Numbered from the stretch's first letter, positions 53,126 through 61,427 are shown. The stretch: 64,000 bases of DNA from Sporosarcina sp. FSL W7-1349 (GCF_038003045.1 NZ_JBBOOK010000002.1:806001-870000); one strand, 5' to 3'. Translations and numbers: made by a program. The notes: generated from the letters alone by a model not told the origin.

Positions 53126-53907
53126 TGCTTACCCTCCTCCTGTCTATTCCACCAAAGAGCACGTGAACGTATGCCAATTAACAGGCGATCAAAAATAAAG
53201 CCTAAGGCGGCGATAACAAATATTGCCGCAAGGACAATATCAGTACGTCCATAGGCATCCGCATTCAAGATCAAAAATCCTAATCCTAGTCCTGAAGATG
53301 TTCCGATCATTTCAGAAGAAAACATCATAACAAAACATAAGGCAAGCGCCACTCTCCAGCCGTCAAAGATTTTTGGCAGAGCAGCCGGTAAAATAACCCG
53401 TCTGAGAACTTGTAATTGACTAGCTCCCATATTTTTAGCCGACCAAAAGTGCAATTTATCAATACTTCGTACTCCATCAATTGTGGCAATGAAGCAAGGG
53501 AAAAAGGCGGATGTAAAAATTATAAGGATCCTTGTTGTGTCAGTAACCCCAAACCATACTAAAAAAACCGGTAGCAGAGCTATTTTGGGAACCGGATTAA
53601 AAAATGAAATAAGCGGATCGAAAAACCTACCAATCGGTTTAAAATATCCAGCCAATATTCCTAATCCGGTTCCAATAATGACAACCAAAAGAAAACTTAC
53701 AAGTGTGCGGTATAGACTAATTTCTATATGAGGAAATATTTCTTTTGTGGAGAACATTTCCCAGATGTTACCTAAAACTGCTGACGGGCTAGAAAGATAT
53801 GTCGGAAACGTACTCATTTTTGATAGAAAGTGCCAAAGCAATATGAATAACACCAGCTCAATTATTGCATAAACAGTGAACCTGACAGCATTCATATTAC
53901 CTTGCAT
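53122..53907 (-). CDS. ABC importer permease 1, NitT/TauT/Ssu type
   Basis: A 261-residue permease with about six helices. Seen: PVPKIALLPVFLVWFGVTDTTRILIIFTSAFFPCFIATIDGVRSID near residue 105 and the EAA loop SAKNMGASQLQVLRRVILPAALPKIFDGWRVALALCFVM near 155. Related to the downstream permease but clearly distinct, with a different N-terminus. Overlaps the ATPase stop by 11 bases. Start ATG 53907 after GGAGGGGGCATCTCAT. Part of the substrate channel. Confidence 0.9.
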   Translation of the reverse strand: MQGNMNAVRFTVYAIIELVLFILLWHFLSKMSTFPTYLSSPSAVLGNIWEMFSTKEIFPHIEISLYRTLVSFLLVVIIGTGLGILAGYFKPIGRFFDPLISFFNPVPKIALLPVFLVWFGVTDTTRILIIFTSAFFPCFIATIDGVRSIDKLHFWSAKNMGASQLQVLRRVILPAALPKIFDGWRVALALCFVMMFSSEMIGTSSGLGLGFLILNADAYGRTDIVLAAIFVIAALGFIFDRLLIGIRSRALWWNRQEEGKQ

Positions 53908-54748
53908 ATGAGATGCCCCCTCCCCCTATACTCTTGACATTTTCTTCAGCATGGAGTAAATCCCAAATATGATTTCGGTAATCTACGAATTCATAAGACT
54001 TTCTTATCTCAATTCCGCGCGGTCGCGGGAGTTGTATCTGAATAATTTCTTTTACTATAGACGGTCGCTTCGTTAGGACTACTACGTAATCACTTAAAAA
54101 AACAGCCTCCTCAATATCATGTGTTACAAAGAGAACACTTTTTCTCGACTCCGACCAGATTCTCTGAAGTTCTGCCTGCATTTTTTCCCTAGTTTGCGCG
54201 TCCAAAGCACCGAATGGCTCGTCCATCAAAAGTACATCCGGATTAAATGCAAGTACTTTTGCCAAAGAAACCCTTTGTCTCATCCCCCCTGAAAGCTCCG
54301 AGGGAAGATGGTTACGGAAATCCCATAATCCTACCAAAGACAAATAGTGCTCCACACGATCTTTTATTTCTTTTTTAGAATAACCCTGGACCTCCAATCC
54401 CCATGCAACGTTCCCGTATACTTTCTTCCAGGGGAATAAAGCCGACTCCTGAAACATCATCCCCCGATCTGGCCCTGGTTTATCAACTTCTTTCTTTCTA
54501 ACAATCACTTTACCTGAAGTTTTATCAATAAAACCGCCTACTATATGCAAAAAAGTACTTTTCCCACAACCGCTTGGACCTACGATGCTGACGAAATCAC
54601 CTTCTTTTATGTCGAGGTCAATCCCTTTAATCGCTTCAACTTCTTCATTTTTCTTCGCAAAAACTTTACGGAGACCTTCGATTTTAATAGCAGTTTCCTT
54701 ATTGACCTCTGTTGGAAAACTTCTTGCCACCACTTTGCTGTTTTTCAT
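53897..54748 (-). CDS. ABC importer ATP-binding protein, NitT/TauT/Ssu type
   Basis: A 283-residue ATPase. Seen: Walker A VGPSGCGKSTFLHIVG near residue 58, Q-loop MFQESALFPWKKV near 98, signature LSGGMRQRVSLAKVLAF near 150, Walker B VLLMDEPFGALDAQTREKM near 170, and H-loop FVTHDIEEAVFLSDYVV near 205, plus the C-terminal PRPRGIEIRKSYEF. I start at ATG 54746-54748 after GCGGGGGTG; the frame extends 13 codons upstream into the hairpin. Drives import by unit 2. Confidence 0.92.
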   Translation of the reverse strand: MKNSKVVARSFPTEVNKETAIKIEGLRKVFAKKNEEVEAIKGIDLDIKEGDFVSIVGPSGCGKSTFLHIVGGFIDKTSGKVIVRKKEVDKPGPDRGMMFQESALFPWKKVYGNVAWGLEVQGYSKKEIKDRVEHYLSLVGLWDFRNHLPSELSGGMRQRVSLAKVLAFNPDVLLMDEPFGALDAQTREKMQAELQRIWSESRKSVLFVTHDIEEAVFLSDYVVVLTKRPSIVKEIIQIQLPRPRGIEIRKSYEFVDYRNHIWDLLHAEENVKSIGGGGISYAR

Positions 54749-54771
54749 ATTTGCACCCCCGCTCAAATATA

Positions 54772-54811
54772 CAGGCGCCTTGCACACTACTTCATGTCAG
54801 CAAGGCACCTG
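54772..54811 (-). other. Intercistronic hairpin between SBP and ATPase genes
   Basis: CAGGCGCCTTGC (54772-54783) pairs with GCAAGGCACCTG (54800-54811) with one mismatch, around a 16-base loop. In many ABC operons such a hairpin keeps the SBP mRNA more abundant than the downstream genes. No T-run. Confidence 0.65.
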
Positions 54812-54841
54812 CAAACCATGACTGCAACGCTAACACAGAAA

Positions 54842-55846
54842 TTACTTTAAATACGATTCGTCCAAGAGCTTATCCAAGTCCACTTTATTTTCAATCCATT
54901 TCTCTTCAAGCATGATTTGCTGCACCTCTTCCCAGCTCTCCCGATTTAAAGAAAGGTCCTCGGAACGGTTACTGTCAAGCATATTCAGGTAGATCTCTTG
55001 GTCCGCCAACACGAATTCTTTATCCAGCAATTTTTGGCGTGCCTCTTTTTCATTTTCCAAATAATATTTCATAGTAGCTTGATAATCTTCAATAAAGGCT
55101 TGGAATGCCTCTTCATTTTCACTAATAAACTTAGGATTAAAGAAAAGAGACAAAAAGTCCTCATCGACAGGAACTCCATCTTTGGAAGTGAAGACAGTTT
55201 GAAGTTCACCTTTCGGCTCCAATTCAGCATAAAACGGCTGTGGTACTAGACCAGCATCAATTTTTCCGCTTTTTATGGACTCCTCAACAGCTGGAGTTGG
55301 CAAAACAGAGAATTTCACGTCTTTATCCGGATCTAACCCAGCATTTCTAAGAGCAGTACGTGCCCACATGTCGGTTGGGGACTTGAAATCGGGTATTCCT
55401 ATCGTTTTTCCTTTTAAATCTTTTGCTGACTCTAAACCTGATCCTTTTTTCGCCATGAAGGGAAAGTTGAACCCTTTATTCGGAGTGTCTTTTGCTATAC
55501 TTGCCACAACCTTCAAATCTACGCCTTGATCAGCTGCCATAATTAGAGCCCCTTGACCAAGGGATCCCCCTTCAAGTTGGCCTGCGCGATACGCATTAAG
55601 TCGGTCCGCATTTGCTCTAAACTGCTGAAATTCCAGCTCATATTTATCCCCATTATATTTTGTAAGTTCAGGCGCCGCACTCATCAGCCAAAGAGGTTCC
55701 TCTGTTGCATAACCAATTCCAATTCTAATTTTCACCGGACCATCTTCTTTACTGCCGCTAGAAGAACCCGCTTCACTTGCAGAACTACAACCTATCATTC
55801 CAACTGCAAATAGACTCATTAACATGCCTAACATTAACCTTTTCAT
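54842..55846 (-). CDS. ABC importer substrate-binding lipoprotein, NMT1/SsuA-like
   Basis: A 334-residue lipoprotein. Seen: signal MKRLMLGMLMSLFAVGMIGC with lipid Cys20, then VKIRIGIGYATEEPLWLMSAAPELTKY, GGSLGQGALIMAADQGVDLKVVASIAK near residue 97, KDLKGKTIGIPDFKSPTDMWARTALRNAGLDPDKDVKFSV near 140, and VPQPFYAELEPKGEL near 196, as in nitrate/taurine/sulfonate-type binding proteins. First gene of unit 2 (SBP-ATPase-permease-permease-hydrolase). Predicted IclR site 3 lies 88 bases upstream, linking it to the aromatic cluster. Confidence 0.88.
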   Translation of the reverse strand: MKRLMLGMLMSLFAVGMIGCSSASEAGSSSGSKEDGPVKIRIGIGYATEEPLWLMSAAPELTKYNGDKYELEFQQFRANADRLNAYRAGQLEGGSLGQGALIMAADQGVDLKVVASIAKDTPNKGFNFPFMAKKGSGLESAKDLKGKTIGIPDFKSPTDMWARTALRNAGLDPDKDVKFSVLPTPAVEESIKSGKIDAGLVPQPFYAELEPKGELQTVFTSKDGVPVDEDFLSLFFNPKFISENEEAFQAFIEDYQATMKYYLENEKEARQKLLDKEFVLADQEIYLNMLDSNRSEDLSLNRESWEEVQQIMLEEKWIENKVDLDKLLDESYLK

Positions 55847-55933
55847 CTTATCCCCCTCTTTTTGTATATTAAAATACGTAGGATTGTGTCCAGCTTCTAC
55901 CTCCCACCAATAATATTAACCGCTTACATTTTG

Positions 55934-55956
55934 TTTCATATGCAAAACTATGTTGT
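55934..55956. promoter_or_regulatory. Predicted IclR operator, site 3 (upstream of ABC unit 2)
   Basis: TTTCATATGCAAAACTATGT then TGT (55934-55956). It shares TTTCATAT, AAAAC and ATGTT with sites 1 and 2 in the same order and spacing; the palindromic half is weaker. Confidence 0.6.
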
Positions 55957-56208
55957 AAGTAACGGTCTTATAATTATTATCAGCAAATTCAGATTTGTCA
56001 ACCACATATACAATATTTTTTCTCTCTTTTACAAACTTCCAAGCTAAGGGCAATAGTAGAATGAAAAATAATTCTAGAAAAACACTTGTATTCTATATAG
56101 AACAACCCTGCACATCGAAAGTGGTACGTAGGGGGCGTTCTTGCCTTGTTTAAGTGAAATCCCCCCTATAGACTCGCAAAACTTATAGGGGAGATAACCC
56201 TTATAACC

Positions 56209-56400
56209 CTACGCAAAAATTTCTTTTACATCTTTCATTTGCTTTATCTCACCAAACTGTATCCAGGCGCACATTATGTTGCTCTGTATTACTAAATACT
56301 TTTTCTGCATGGCCTATTGAATTAAAACTATGCTGAACATTCATCTCTTCCAGAAGAGACATTGCCTGTTTCACTACTTTATTATGCGAACATCGGTATC
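56209..56400 (-). pseudogene. Frameshifted relic of the small helical protein family
   Basis: On the minus strand the frame from about 56385 reads VKQAMSLLEEMNVQHSFNSI, then GHAEKVFSNTEQHNV, clearly related to SVKQAMSHPEEIAIEHAFNSIARAENAVVNAEQHD of the intact gene at 26841-27119. A frameshift near 56268 moves the rest to a second frame reading GEIKQMKDVKEIFA and ending at TAG 56209, matching the MKQQLNEVQEIVED tail. The N-terminus is missing or degenerate. Confidence 0.75.
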
Positions 56401-56641
56401 CTAAATAGGGTCAATTATATAGGCTGAAATTAATGGATTCTCAGTGTATTGGATATTAGGTGGACGAGGACATTTATCACCGCCTACTAGAACGCCTCAC
56501 GTATCGTGATTTGTTTAGCAAACAATAGTAAAAAGAAAGAATGTATATTGTGAGGGAAGATTTTATTGAGAGAAAAATAGAGGTTCATTCTACTATATAA
56601 CCTGAAAGTGTAATAGTGAGCGAATATAAATAAACCACAAA

Positions 56642-56676
56642 AAAACAAGTTAACCTTCATCCGGTTAACTTGTTTT
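56642..56676 (-). terminator. Hairpin terminator of the PaaI-like gene
   Basis: AAAACAAGTTAACC (56642-56655) pairs perfectly, 14 bp, with GGTTAACTTGTTTT (56663-56676). It follows the stop at 56687 on the minus strand. Confidence 0.88.
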
Positions 56677-56686
56677 GTAGATGAGA

Positions 56687-57181
56687 TTAATCATCCTTTT
56701 TTTGAAAAGTGCTAGGCATGATGACAAGCTCTACTGTACCCCGGGCGCAAAGAGTATCTTCGGCGTACATTTCGGTCTCGACTTTCCATCTCTTCGGGTG
56801 GATTTCCTCGACAGTCCCCACGGCTTTTAATGGAACCTCTTGAGGAGTCGGTTTCAGGTATTCTACATTGAGCGTAGTCGTGACAAATCGGGGTGGTACG
56901 GACCCGTCGCCAATTTCATTCCCGTTTTTACGGTGCAGCGCAAGCGCAGCAGATCCTGATCCATGGCAATCAATTAAAGAAGCGATTAAGCCACCATAGA
57001 TGAATCCTGGAATCCCTCCCGAGTATTTTGAATCCGGCGTAAAGTAGGTGACTGTCTTGTCTCCTTCCCAACCAGTTCGAAGGTGGTGGCCCTCTTCATT
57101 CAGTCGGCCACACCCATAGCACCAAGCGAAATCATCTGGATAAATATCTTGAATCGCTTTTTCTACAACAAGTTTTTCCAT
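56687..57181 (-). CDS. PaaI/hot-dog thioesterase-like protein
   Basis: A 164-residue hot-dog protein. Seen: FAWCYGCGRLNEEGHHLRTGW near residue 18 (CxxCG start typical of PaaI-like thioesterases), GIPGFIYGGLIASLIDCHGSGSAALAL near 55 (the helix with the active-site Gly/Asp region) and TTLNVEYLKPTPQEVPLKAVG near 100. It hydrolyses acyl-CoA, probably. Strong TAAGGAGG site. A sigma-A promoter (57260-57288) and a TetR-type operator (57229-57246) lie just upstream; a near copy of the operator controls the MBL-fold unit at 17.7 kb, so the two may share one regulator. Confidence 0.85.
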   Translation of the reverse strand: MEKLVVEKAIQDIYPDDFAWCYGCGRLNEEGHHLRTGWEGDKTVTYFTPDSKYSGGIPGFIYGGLIASLIDCHGSGSAALALHRKNGNEIGDGSVPPRFVTTTLNVEYLKPTPQEVPLKAVGTVEEIHPKRWKVETEMYAEDTLCARGTVELVIMPSTFQKKDD

Positions 57182-57228
57182 CTTTCTTCCTCCTTAAAAG
57201 TCTAGTAAATAGACTCCTCTCCCTACAC

Positions 57229-57246
57229 CGAGCGAGCGCTCAATCA
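57229..57246. promoter_or_regulatory. Predicted TetR-family operator upstream of the PaaI-like gene
   Basis: CGAGCGAGCGCTCAATCA, 14 of 18 bases identical to the site at 17689-17706, placed between the -10 box and the ribosome-binding site. It includes the perfect palindrome GAGCGCTC. Confidence 0.6.
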
Positions 57247-57259
57247 TTTGAGTTGCTTA

Positions 57260-57288
57260 AGTATAACCCATTATTTTCTTTTTATCAA
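57260..57288 (-). promoter_or_regulatory. Sigma-A promoter of the PaaI-like gene
   Basis: On the minus strand TTGATA (57283-57288) and TATACT (57260-57265) are separated by 17 bases. The TetR-type operator begins 13 bases downstream of the -10 box. Confidence 0.65.
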
Positions 57289-57529
57289 TAAAAATTAGAA
57301 TATTCTAAAGTGGAAGTAAAGATTTTTACGCATTGAACAATCAGGGGGGAATCTTAGTAAACCGACGCCTATGCAAAGGACTAACGTAGAACGTTTGAAG
57401 TGCAAGAAGTTTTGCGTTACAGTGAGCAACAAAAGAATTTCCTTGGCAATGTTTGTATAGACGCATCATCCTAAACACCAATAAATTCTTTTTAAGCGTA
57501 ATATTTTCTGGATTAAGGGGGAAATGACA

Positions 57530-58234
57530 ATGACGGACCAATTGAAAGGTAGGACAGCCATCGTGACCGGTGCCAGTAGTGGAATCGGAACGGCGATTGC
57601 AAAAGAGCTTGCCGGACACGGTGCGAATGTAGTGCTAGCTGCGAGAAATGAAGAAAAGCTTAAACAGATAGCAACAGAGTTAGATAAGGATGGAAGAATA
57701 CTCTGTGTCCCAGCAGACATGGCCAAGCAACAGGACGTGGACTCCCTAGCCGAGCGAGCAAAACAAGCATTCGGCAGCGTAGATATCTATGTAAACAACG
57801 CCGGGAGCATGGGGTCGAGCCGAGTATTGCAAGGTGTGGTCGCTGACTGGGAGCAGATGATTGATATTAATATTAAAGGCGTCCTGTACGGCGTTCATTC
57901 TGTTTTACCTGAGATGGTGGAGCGGGGAAGCGGCCATATCGTCAATATCGGTTCCGAATCGGGATTTGAGGTCACGGAGCGGCTGACCGTATACTGTGCA
58001 ACGAAATTTGCTATACGCGCCATCTCCATGGGACTGGAAAAAGAGCTGGCCAAAACTGGCGTACGTGTCACCAACATTTCACCCGGCATGGTGGAAACCC
58101 CGTTGAGTTCAAACAGTCCGTTCGACGACGATCGGAAAAAGCTGGAGGCGGCTGACATCGCCCGGGCAGTCGTTTATGCAGTGACTCAGCCAGCTTATGT
58201 GAATGTCAACGAAATCACGGTCAGACCAATTTAA
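57530..58234 (+). CDS. Short-chain dehydrogenase
   Basis: A 234-residue SDR. Seen: VTGASSGIGTAIAKELAGHGANVVLAARNEEKL for NADP binding (Arg after strand beta2), VNNAGSMGSSRVL near residue 82, Ser in NIGSESGFEVTERLTVYCATKFA with Tyr-Cys-Ala-Thr-Lys near 150, and NISPGMVETPLSSNSP near 178. I start at the second ATG (57530), eight bases after GGGGG; the first ATG is only two bases after it. Single gene ending at a structured repeat that likely acts as terminator. The substrate is unknown. Confidence 0.88.
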   Translation: MTDQLKGRTAIVTGASSGIGTAIAKELAGHGANVVLAARNEEKLKQIATELDKDGRILCVPADMAKQQDVDSLAERAKQAFGSVDIYVNNAGSMGSSRVLQGVVADWEQMIDINIKGVLYGVHSVLPEMVERGSGHIVNIGSESGFEVTERLTVYCATKFAIRAISMGLEKELAKTGVRVTNISPGMVETPLSSNSPFDDDRKKLEAADIARAVVYAVTQPAYVNVNEITVRPI

Positions 58235-58238
58235 AAAT

Positions 58239-58322
58239 AGGTGCCTGTGCTCAGAGCTAACATGTTTGTTTTTCAATAAACACGATATTTAAACAAGCAT
58301 GAAAGTCCGGCGCACAGGCTCC
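58239..58322. repeat. Structured ~84-bp repeat, copy A
   Basis: Outer stem GGTGCCTGTGC pairs with GCACAGGCTCC with one mismatch. Inner stem ATGTTTGTTT pairs with AAACAAGCAT. A diverged copy lies at 63345-63418. Placed between convergent SDR and Ca-repeat genes, so it probably works as a bidirectional terminator. Confidence 0.7.
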
Positions 58323-58326
58323 TCAA

Positions 58327-58647
58327 TTATACGATTCCATCGGTAATGCCATTTCCGTCTAAATCAACAAAAATATCATGCTCATCCGGGATGCCATCGT
58401 TATCCATGTCTAGGCTTAATTCCAGATGGTCTGGTATGCCATTTTGATTCAAGTCAAAAAAAGGGTCATTTCGATCATCTATATTATTTTTATCAAGATC
58501 GAGTGTCACTTGATGGTCGTCTTGAATCCCATTCCGATCAAGATCAACAAATAAATCATGGGTATCCGGGATATTATTTTGATTCATATCCAGAAAAGGA
58601 TCAGTTTGCGTCCATCCATCAGGTCTAAACGGATTTTTGTTCAACAT
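58327..58647 (-). CDS. Small acidic protein of six 15-residue Ca-binding-type repeats
   Basis: A 106-residue protein after a short N-terminus (MLNKNPFRPDGWTQTDP). Six repeats of 15 residues follow, for example FVDLDRNGIQDDHQV and SLDMDNDGIPDEHDI, with the consensus D-x-D/N-x-N/D-G/N-I-x-D. This is the calcium-loop pattern of thrombospondin type 3/dockerin-like repeats. No signal peptide, so either cytosolic or exported by a non-standard route. The start follows the stop of the 677-residue gene by 14 bases; the gap holds its ribosome-binding site GGGAGG, so the two are co-transcribed. Function unknown. Confidence 0.8.
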   Translation of the reverse strand: MLNKNPFRPDGWTQTDPFLDMNQNNIPDTHDLFVDLDRNGIQDDHQVTLDLDKNNIDDRNDPFFDLNQNGIPDHLELSLDMDNDGIPDEHDIFVDLDGNGITDGIV

Positions 58648-58661
58648 ACCTATAGCCTCCC

Positions 58662-60695
58662 TCAGTATCCTATCAGTATTGCGGCATTGCTATCCCTGGA
58701 TTTCATTAGCTCCTCTATGACATCCGCCCTGTTTACTAAGCTGCCCTCCTCCAACGGCATCGACTTGGTAATATACAATTCAATCAACCTATTAAACATG
58801 GCCTTTTTCTTAATATCGTCTTCCTCCAAAGAACTGTCCTTCAGTAGAAATTTTCCATGGTGACGGGAGGTGGAATAATAGATGTTGCTCGCTTGGTAAA
58901 TATAATAAGGTAACATATTTTGCATGAGATGTTCAAAGGAATCCAATGCCTTCGTAATATAAAAATCTATTTTGCTATTGTCGTTTTCCTCGATAATTTG
59001 GTTTCTTTTTATATTACTTTGATTTGATAAATGCGTATTTAACCCCAACACGCCGCCCACCGCAACGAGACTGATACCCCCCGTCACGATTCCTAGACCG
59101 GCTAAAATACCGGCTGTCCAATAACTTTTATTTGATTTATCCTTCTGTACTGAGTTCATCGTTTTTCGGGGAATGATCGCAAAGCTCAAAGCGTTTAGCG
59201 ATTGCTCAATTTCCGTTAGATGACGTTGAATCTGACTGGATAACGTCAGCAACTGCGTCTGCATCCACTCATACTTCTCCACCTGTTTAGTTTGCAAAAA
59301 AATTTCTTCTTCTCTCGACAAGGCCTTCGGAAATTCGATCGAAATGATATCCAACAATTTTCTTTGCTCTTTTATTGCATGGTACATAAAATTTAAGATC
59401 TGGTGGTTTTTATCGTTTACTGATTCGTTTTCCATTATTTTTTTAATGCCTTTATGTAATAAGGCCAGTTGTCCAAACAAATTATAGATTAAATAATCAT
59501 TGATTTGCCTGCACCAACTTGTATATAAGTCTGTTACGGATGCTTCCTTTACTAAAGGGAATTTTTTCACCATATAAGTGATCCCGATTAAATCAGCCAA
59601 GACACTTTCACGAACGTACAATCTATGTTCATTTTCGACAGAAGAGGAATCACGGATGGCAATTAAAATCTCCTCAGAACTTCTATGCTCCACAATTTTA
59701 ATTCCCATTATATTGACAGCAGAAATGACAAAACCATATTCATTGGATTGATAAAAACACCACTCTTCGTCCCTGTACTCAATGAGGTACGGATCTCCGG
59801 TTTCATCAATGACTATATTTTTTTGATTTCCACTATCCTCCCGATCGTTCCAAGCCTTTTCTATTTTCGTCTCCAATTCTTCAAGGAGCTTTGTAAAAGT
59901 AAAATACGATTTCATATTATGTTGGTTTGTAAATTGAATAACTGTACTTCCATCATCCCGTTGTAAGCATACCGCTAGCTGCGCCAAGTTGAGACTAAGG
60001 ATGTCTCCATAGTCTAGGAAGATCCAGAGTTCCTCATCAAACACCATTAAACTGATTTTGTCTTCATTCAATTTCAAGTCATTTAAGGAACCGCTCACTC
60101 CACAGCATTCGTAGAAATAACGGTCTTTTACTATATTGTAGGTAGATAAATCAAACGGGACTTCATTCTCGCTAAATAGTAAATAATATAATTGTTTCTC
60201 ATCAGACGTCACGATAACATTGTTAGATAGGTATATCTCATCGTCTTTATGAAAAATAACTATGTTTCTCTTATAAACGGTATCTTTTATTGTGATTTTA
60301 TCCTCAGTCTTTTTTACGTCAACTATTAAGTCGATACTTTTTTCTTCAGTTGCGATAACCAATTTACATTGGCATTCCTCAACGATTTTATTTTTTAATA
60401 ACTTCCACAACACCGTATTATTATGACGATTATACTGACGAATTTCCAATTCATTTACCATTTGATTATTGATGTAGAAAATCCCAAGTAAGTGAAAGTT
60501 GTATAAGCCCGTGTCAAATTCCTCTACTTTTACTTCCAGTATGGACTCCAATGCAATGGGCTGTATACCTGCCTCTTGAACTGTGATGACTCCATCATGG
60601 TATGAATAGTCAGTCCTAATGAGATCTCCATTATAGACAAGGAAGCCTTTGTGGAAAAATGAATTGCGCAGGGCTGATTCATAATCATTATTCAC
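58662..60695 (-). CDS. Unrecognised 677-residue protein with a late membrane hairpin
   Basis: I do not recognise the family. Residues 1-350 look like several beta-rich modules with repeated acidic/hydrophobic strands (VYNGDLIRTDYSYHDGVITV, LWIFLDYGDILSLNL, WCFYQSNEYGFVISAVNIMG) suggestive of PH-like or related domains. Residues 380-510 are helical and charged, with coiled-coil-like stretches. A hydrophobic Gly-rich segment (525-552, WTAGILAGLGIVTGGISLVAVGGVLGL) looks like one or two membrane helices, followed by a helical tail. No signal peptide. GTG start at 60693-60695 behind GGGGGGAAC. Co-transcribed with the Ca-repeat protein; a membrane-associated partner pair is plausible. Confidence 0.7.
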   Translation of the reverse strand: MNNDYESALRNSFFHKGFLVYNGDLIRTDYSYHDGVITVQEAGIQPIALESILEVKVEEFDTGLYNFHLLGIFYINNQMVNELEIRQYNRHNNTVLWKLLKNKIVEECQCKLVIATEEKSIDLIVDVKKTEDKITIKDTVYKRNIVIFHKDDEIYLSNNVIVTSDEKQLYYLLFSENEVPFDLSTYNIVKDRYFYECCGVSGSLNDLKLNEDKISLMVFDEELWIFLDYGDILSLNLAQLAVCLQRDDGSTVIQFTNQHNMKSYFTFTKLLEELETKIEKAWNDREDSGNQKNIVIDETGDPYLIEYRDEEWCFYQSNEYGFVISAVNIMGIKIVEHRSSEEILIAIRDSSSVENEHRLYVRESVLADLIGITYMVKKFPLVKEASVTDLYTSWCRQINDYLIYNLFGQLALLHKGIKKIMENESVNDKNHQILNFMYHAIKEQRKLLDIISIEFPKALSREEEIFLQTKQVEKYEWMQTQLLTLSSQIQRHLTEIEQSLNALSFAIIPRKTMNSVQKDKSNKSYWTAGILAGLGIVTGGISLVAVGGVLGLNTHLSNQSNIKRNQIIEENDNSKIDFYITKALDSFEHLMQNMLPYYIYQASNIYYSTSRHHGKFLLKDSSLEEDDIKKKAMFNRLIELYITKSMPLEEGSLVNRADVIEELMKSRDSNAAILIGY

Positions 60696-61008
60696 TCATT
60701 AGTTCCCCCCTTATTTCCAAGTTGTTTTATTATTATATAAAATAAACTAAAGAAATGAGCACAAGCAACGGGAGTGGCCAAGTCCAAATTTTTGTTCATT
60801 CTATATAGCTAAAAAGATTTATACATATTCTACCTGTCATCTACCATTTTCCTAAGTCTAAAACTCTGTCATAGGTCTATTTTAATTGAATGGAAGATAT
60901 TCCACAATGACTCCTAGAAACCGGATTGTAATGGAGGTCTTACACAGGATTCTTTATGCAGCTTTTCACTGCGGTTTCATATACTTTACAGTGAAGGGAG
61001 GGGTTGCA
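60696..61008. other. Divergent intergenic region
   Basis: About 310 bases between divergent genes. An open frame starts at 60886 on the plus strand and runs into the DUF2500 gene, but has no ribosome-binding site and looks non-coding. Promoters for both genes are expected; I see no palindrome or RNA structure worth naming. Confidence 0.4.
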
Positions 61009-61377
61009 ATGGATTTCGTCAGTTTTCACCAAGCGATGTTTACATATTTTCCACTGTTCATTGCTATATTTTTTGCGGTCTTCATTATTAAGTTCATCTT
61101 CCGTGGGGTAAGGTTCATCCAGCAATGGCGGCTTACGAAGAACTCCCCGGAGCTTGCTGTTCCTGCCTGGGTCGTCGGCAAGCAAGTGAAAGAGCGGAGT
61201 CGCAAGGACAGCGCAAGGCCGTATGCGACGATGTATTATGTTACCTTTAAAGTCGAAAGTAGCGACGAGATGGAATTGAGGGTGCCTCAAGCGGACTATA
61301 GCAGACTGGAGAAGGATATGTTGGGGATGTTGCGTTTCAAAGGCGCGCGGTACTTGGGGTTTGAGCGACATTCCTAA
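61009..61377 (+). CDS. DUF2500 family membrane protein
   Basis: A 122-residue protein: one N-terminal membrane segment (about 10-32, YFPLFIAIFFAVFIIKFIFRG), then a soluble domain with PAWVVGKQVKERSRKDSARPYATMYYVTFKVESSDEMELRVPQADY and the closing GMLRFKGARYLGFERHS. This GxRYLGFER ending and the TxYYVTFxVES strand are DUF2500 hallmarks. Function unknown. I start at ATG 61009 after GAAGGGAGG; the frame runs on upstream 41 codons without a site. It lies 51 bases before the lipoprotein gene, and the two may be co-transcribed. Confidence 0.8.
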   Translation: MDFVSFHQAMFTYFPLFIAIFFAVFIIKFIFRGVRFIQQWRLTKNSPELAVPAWVVGKQVKERSRKDSARPYATMYYVTFKVESSDEMELRVPQADYSRLEKDMLGMLRFKGARYLGFERHS

Positions 61378-61427
61378 AGAGCAAAGCTTCAAAAATTACG
61401 GCGACCTGTATGTAAGGAGGATGTAGA

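Larger units (their letters stand above)
55847..56686. other. Long intergenic region with relics and hairpins
   Basis: 840 bases with no intact gene. It holds predicted IclR site 3 (55934-55956), a CCCCTATA/TATAGGGG hairpin (56163-56191), the decayed paralog of the 26841-27119 gene (56209-56400), a 22-codon GTG frame (56460-56528, reading VDEDIYHRLLERLTYRDLFS with two more residues to its stop) that looks like a gene fragment, and a strong terminator (56642-56676). Confidence 0.5.
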
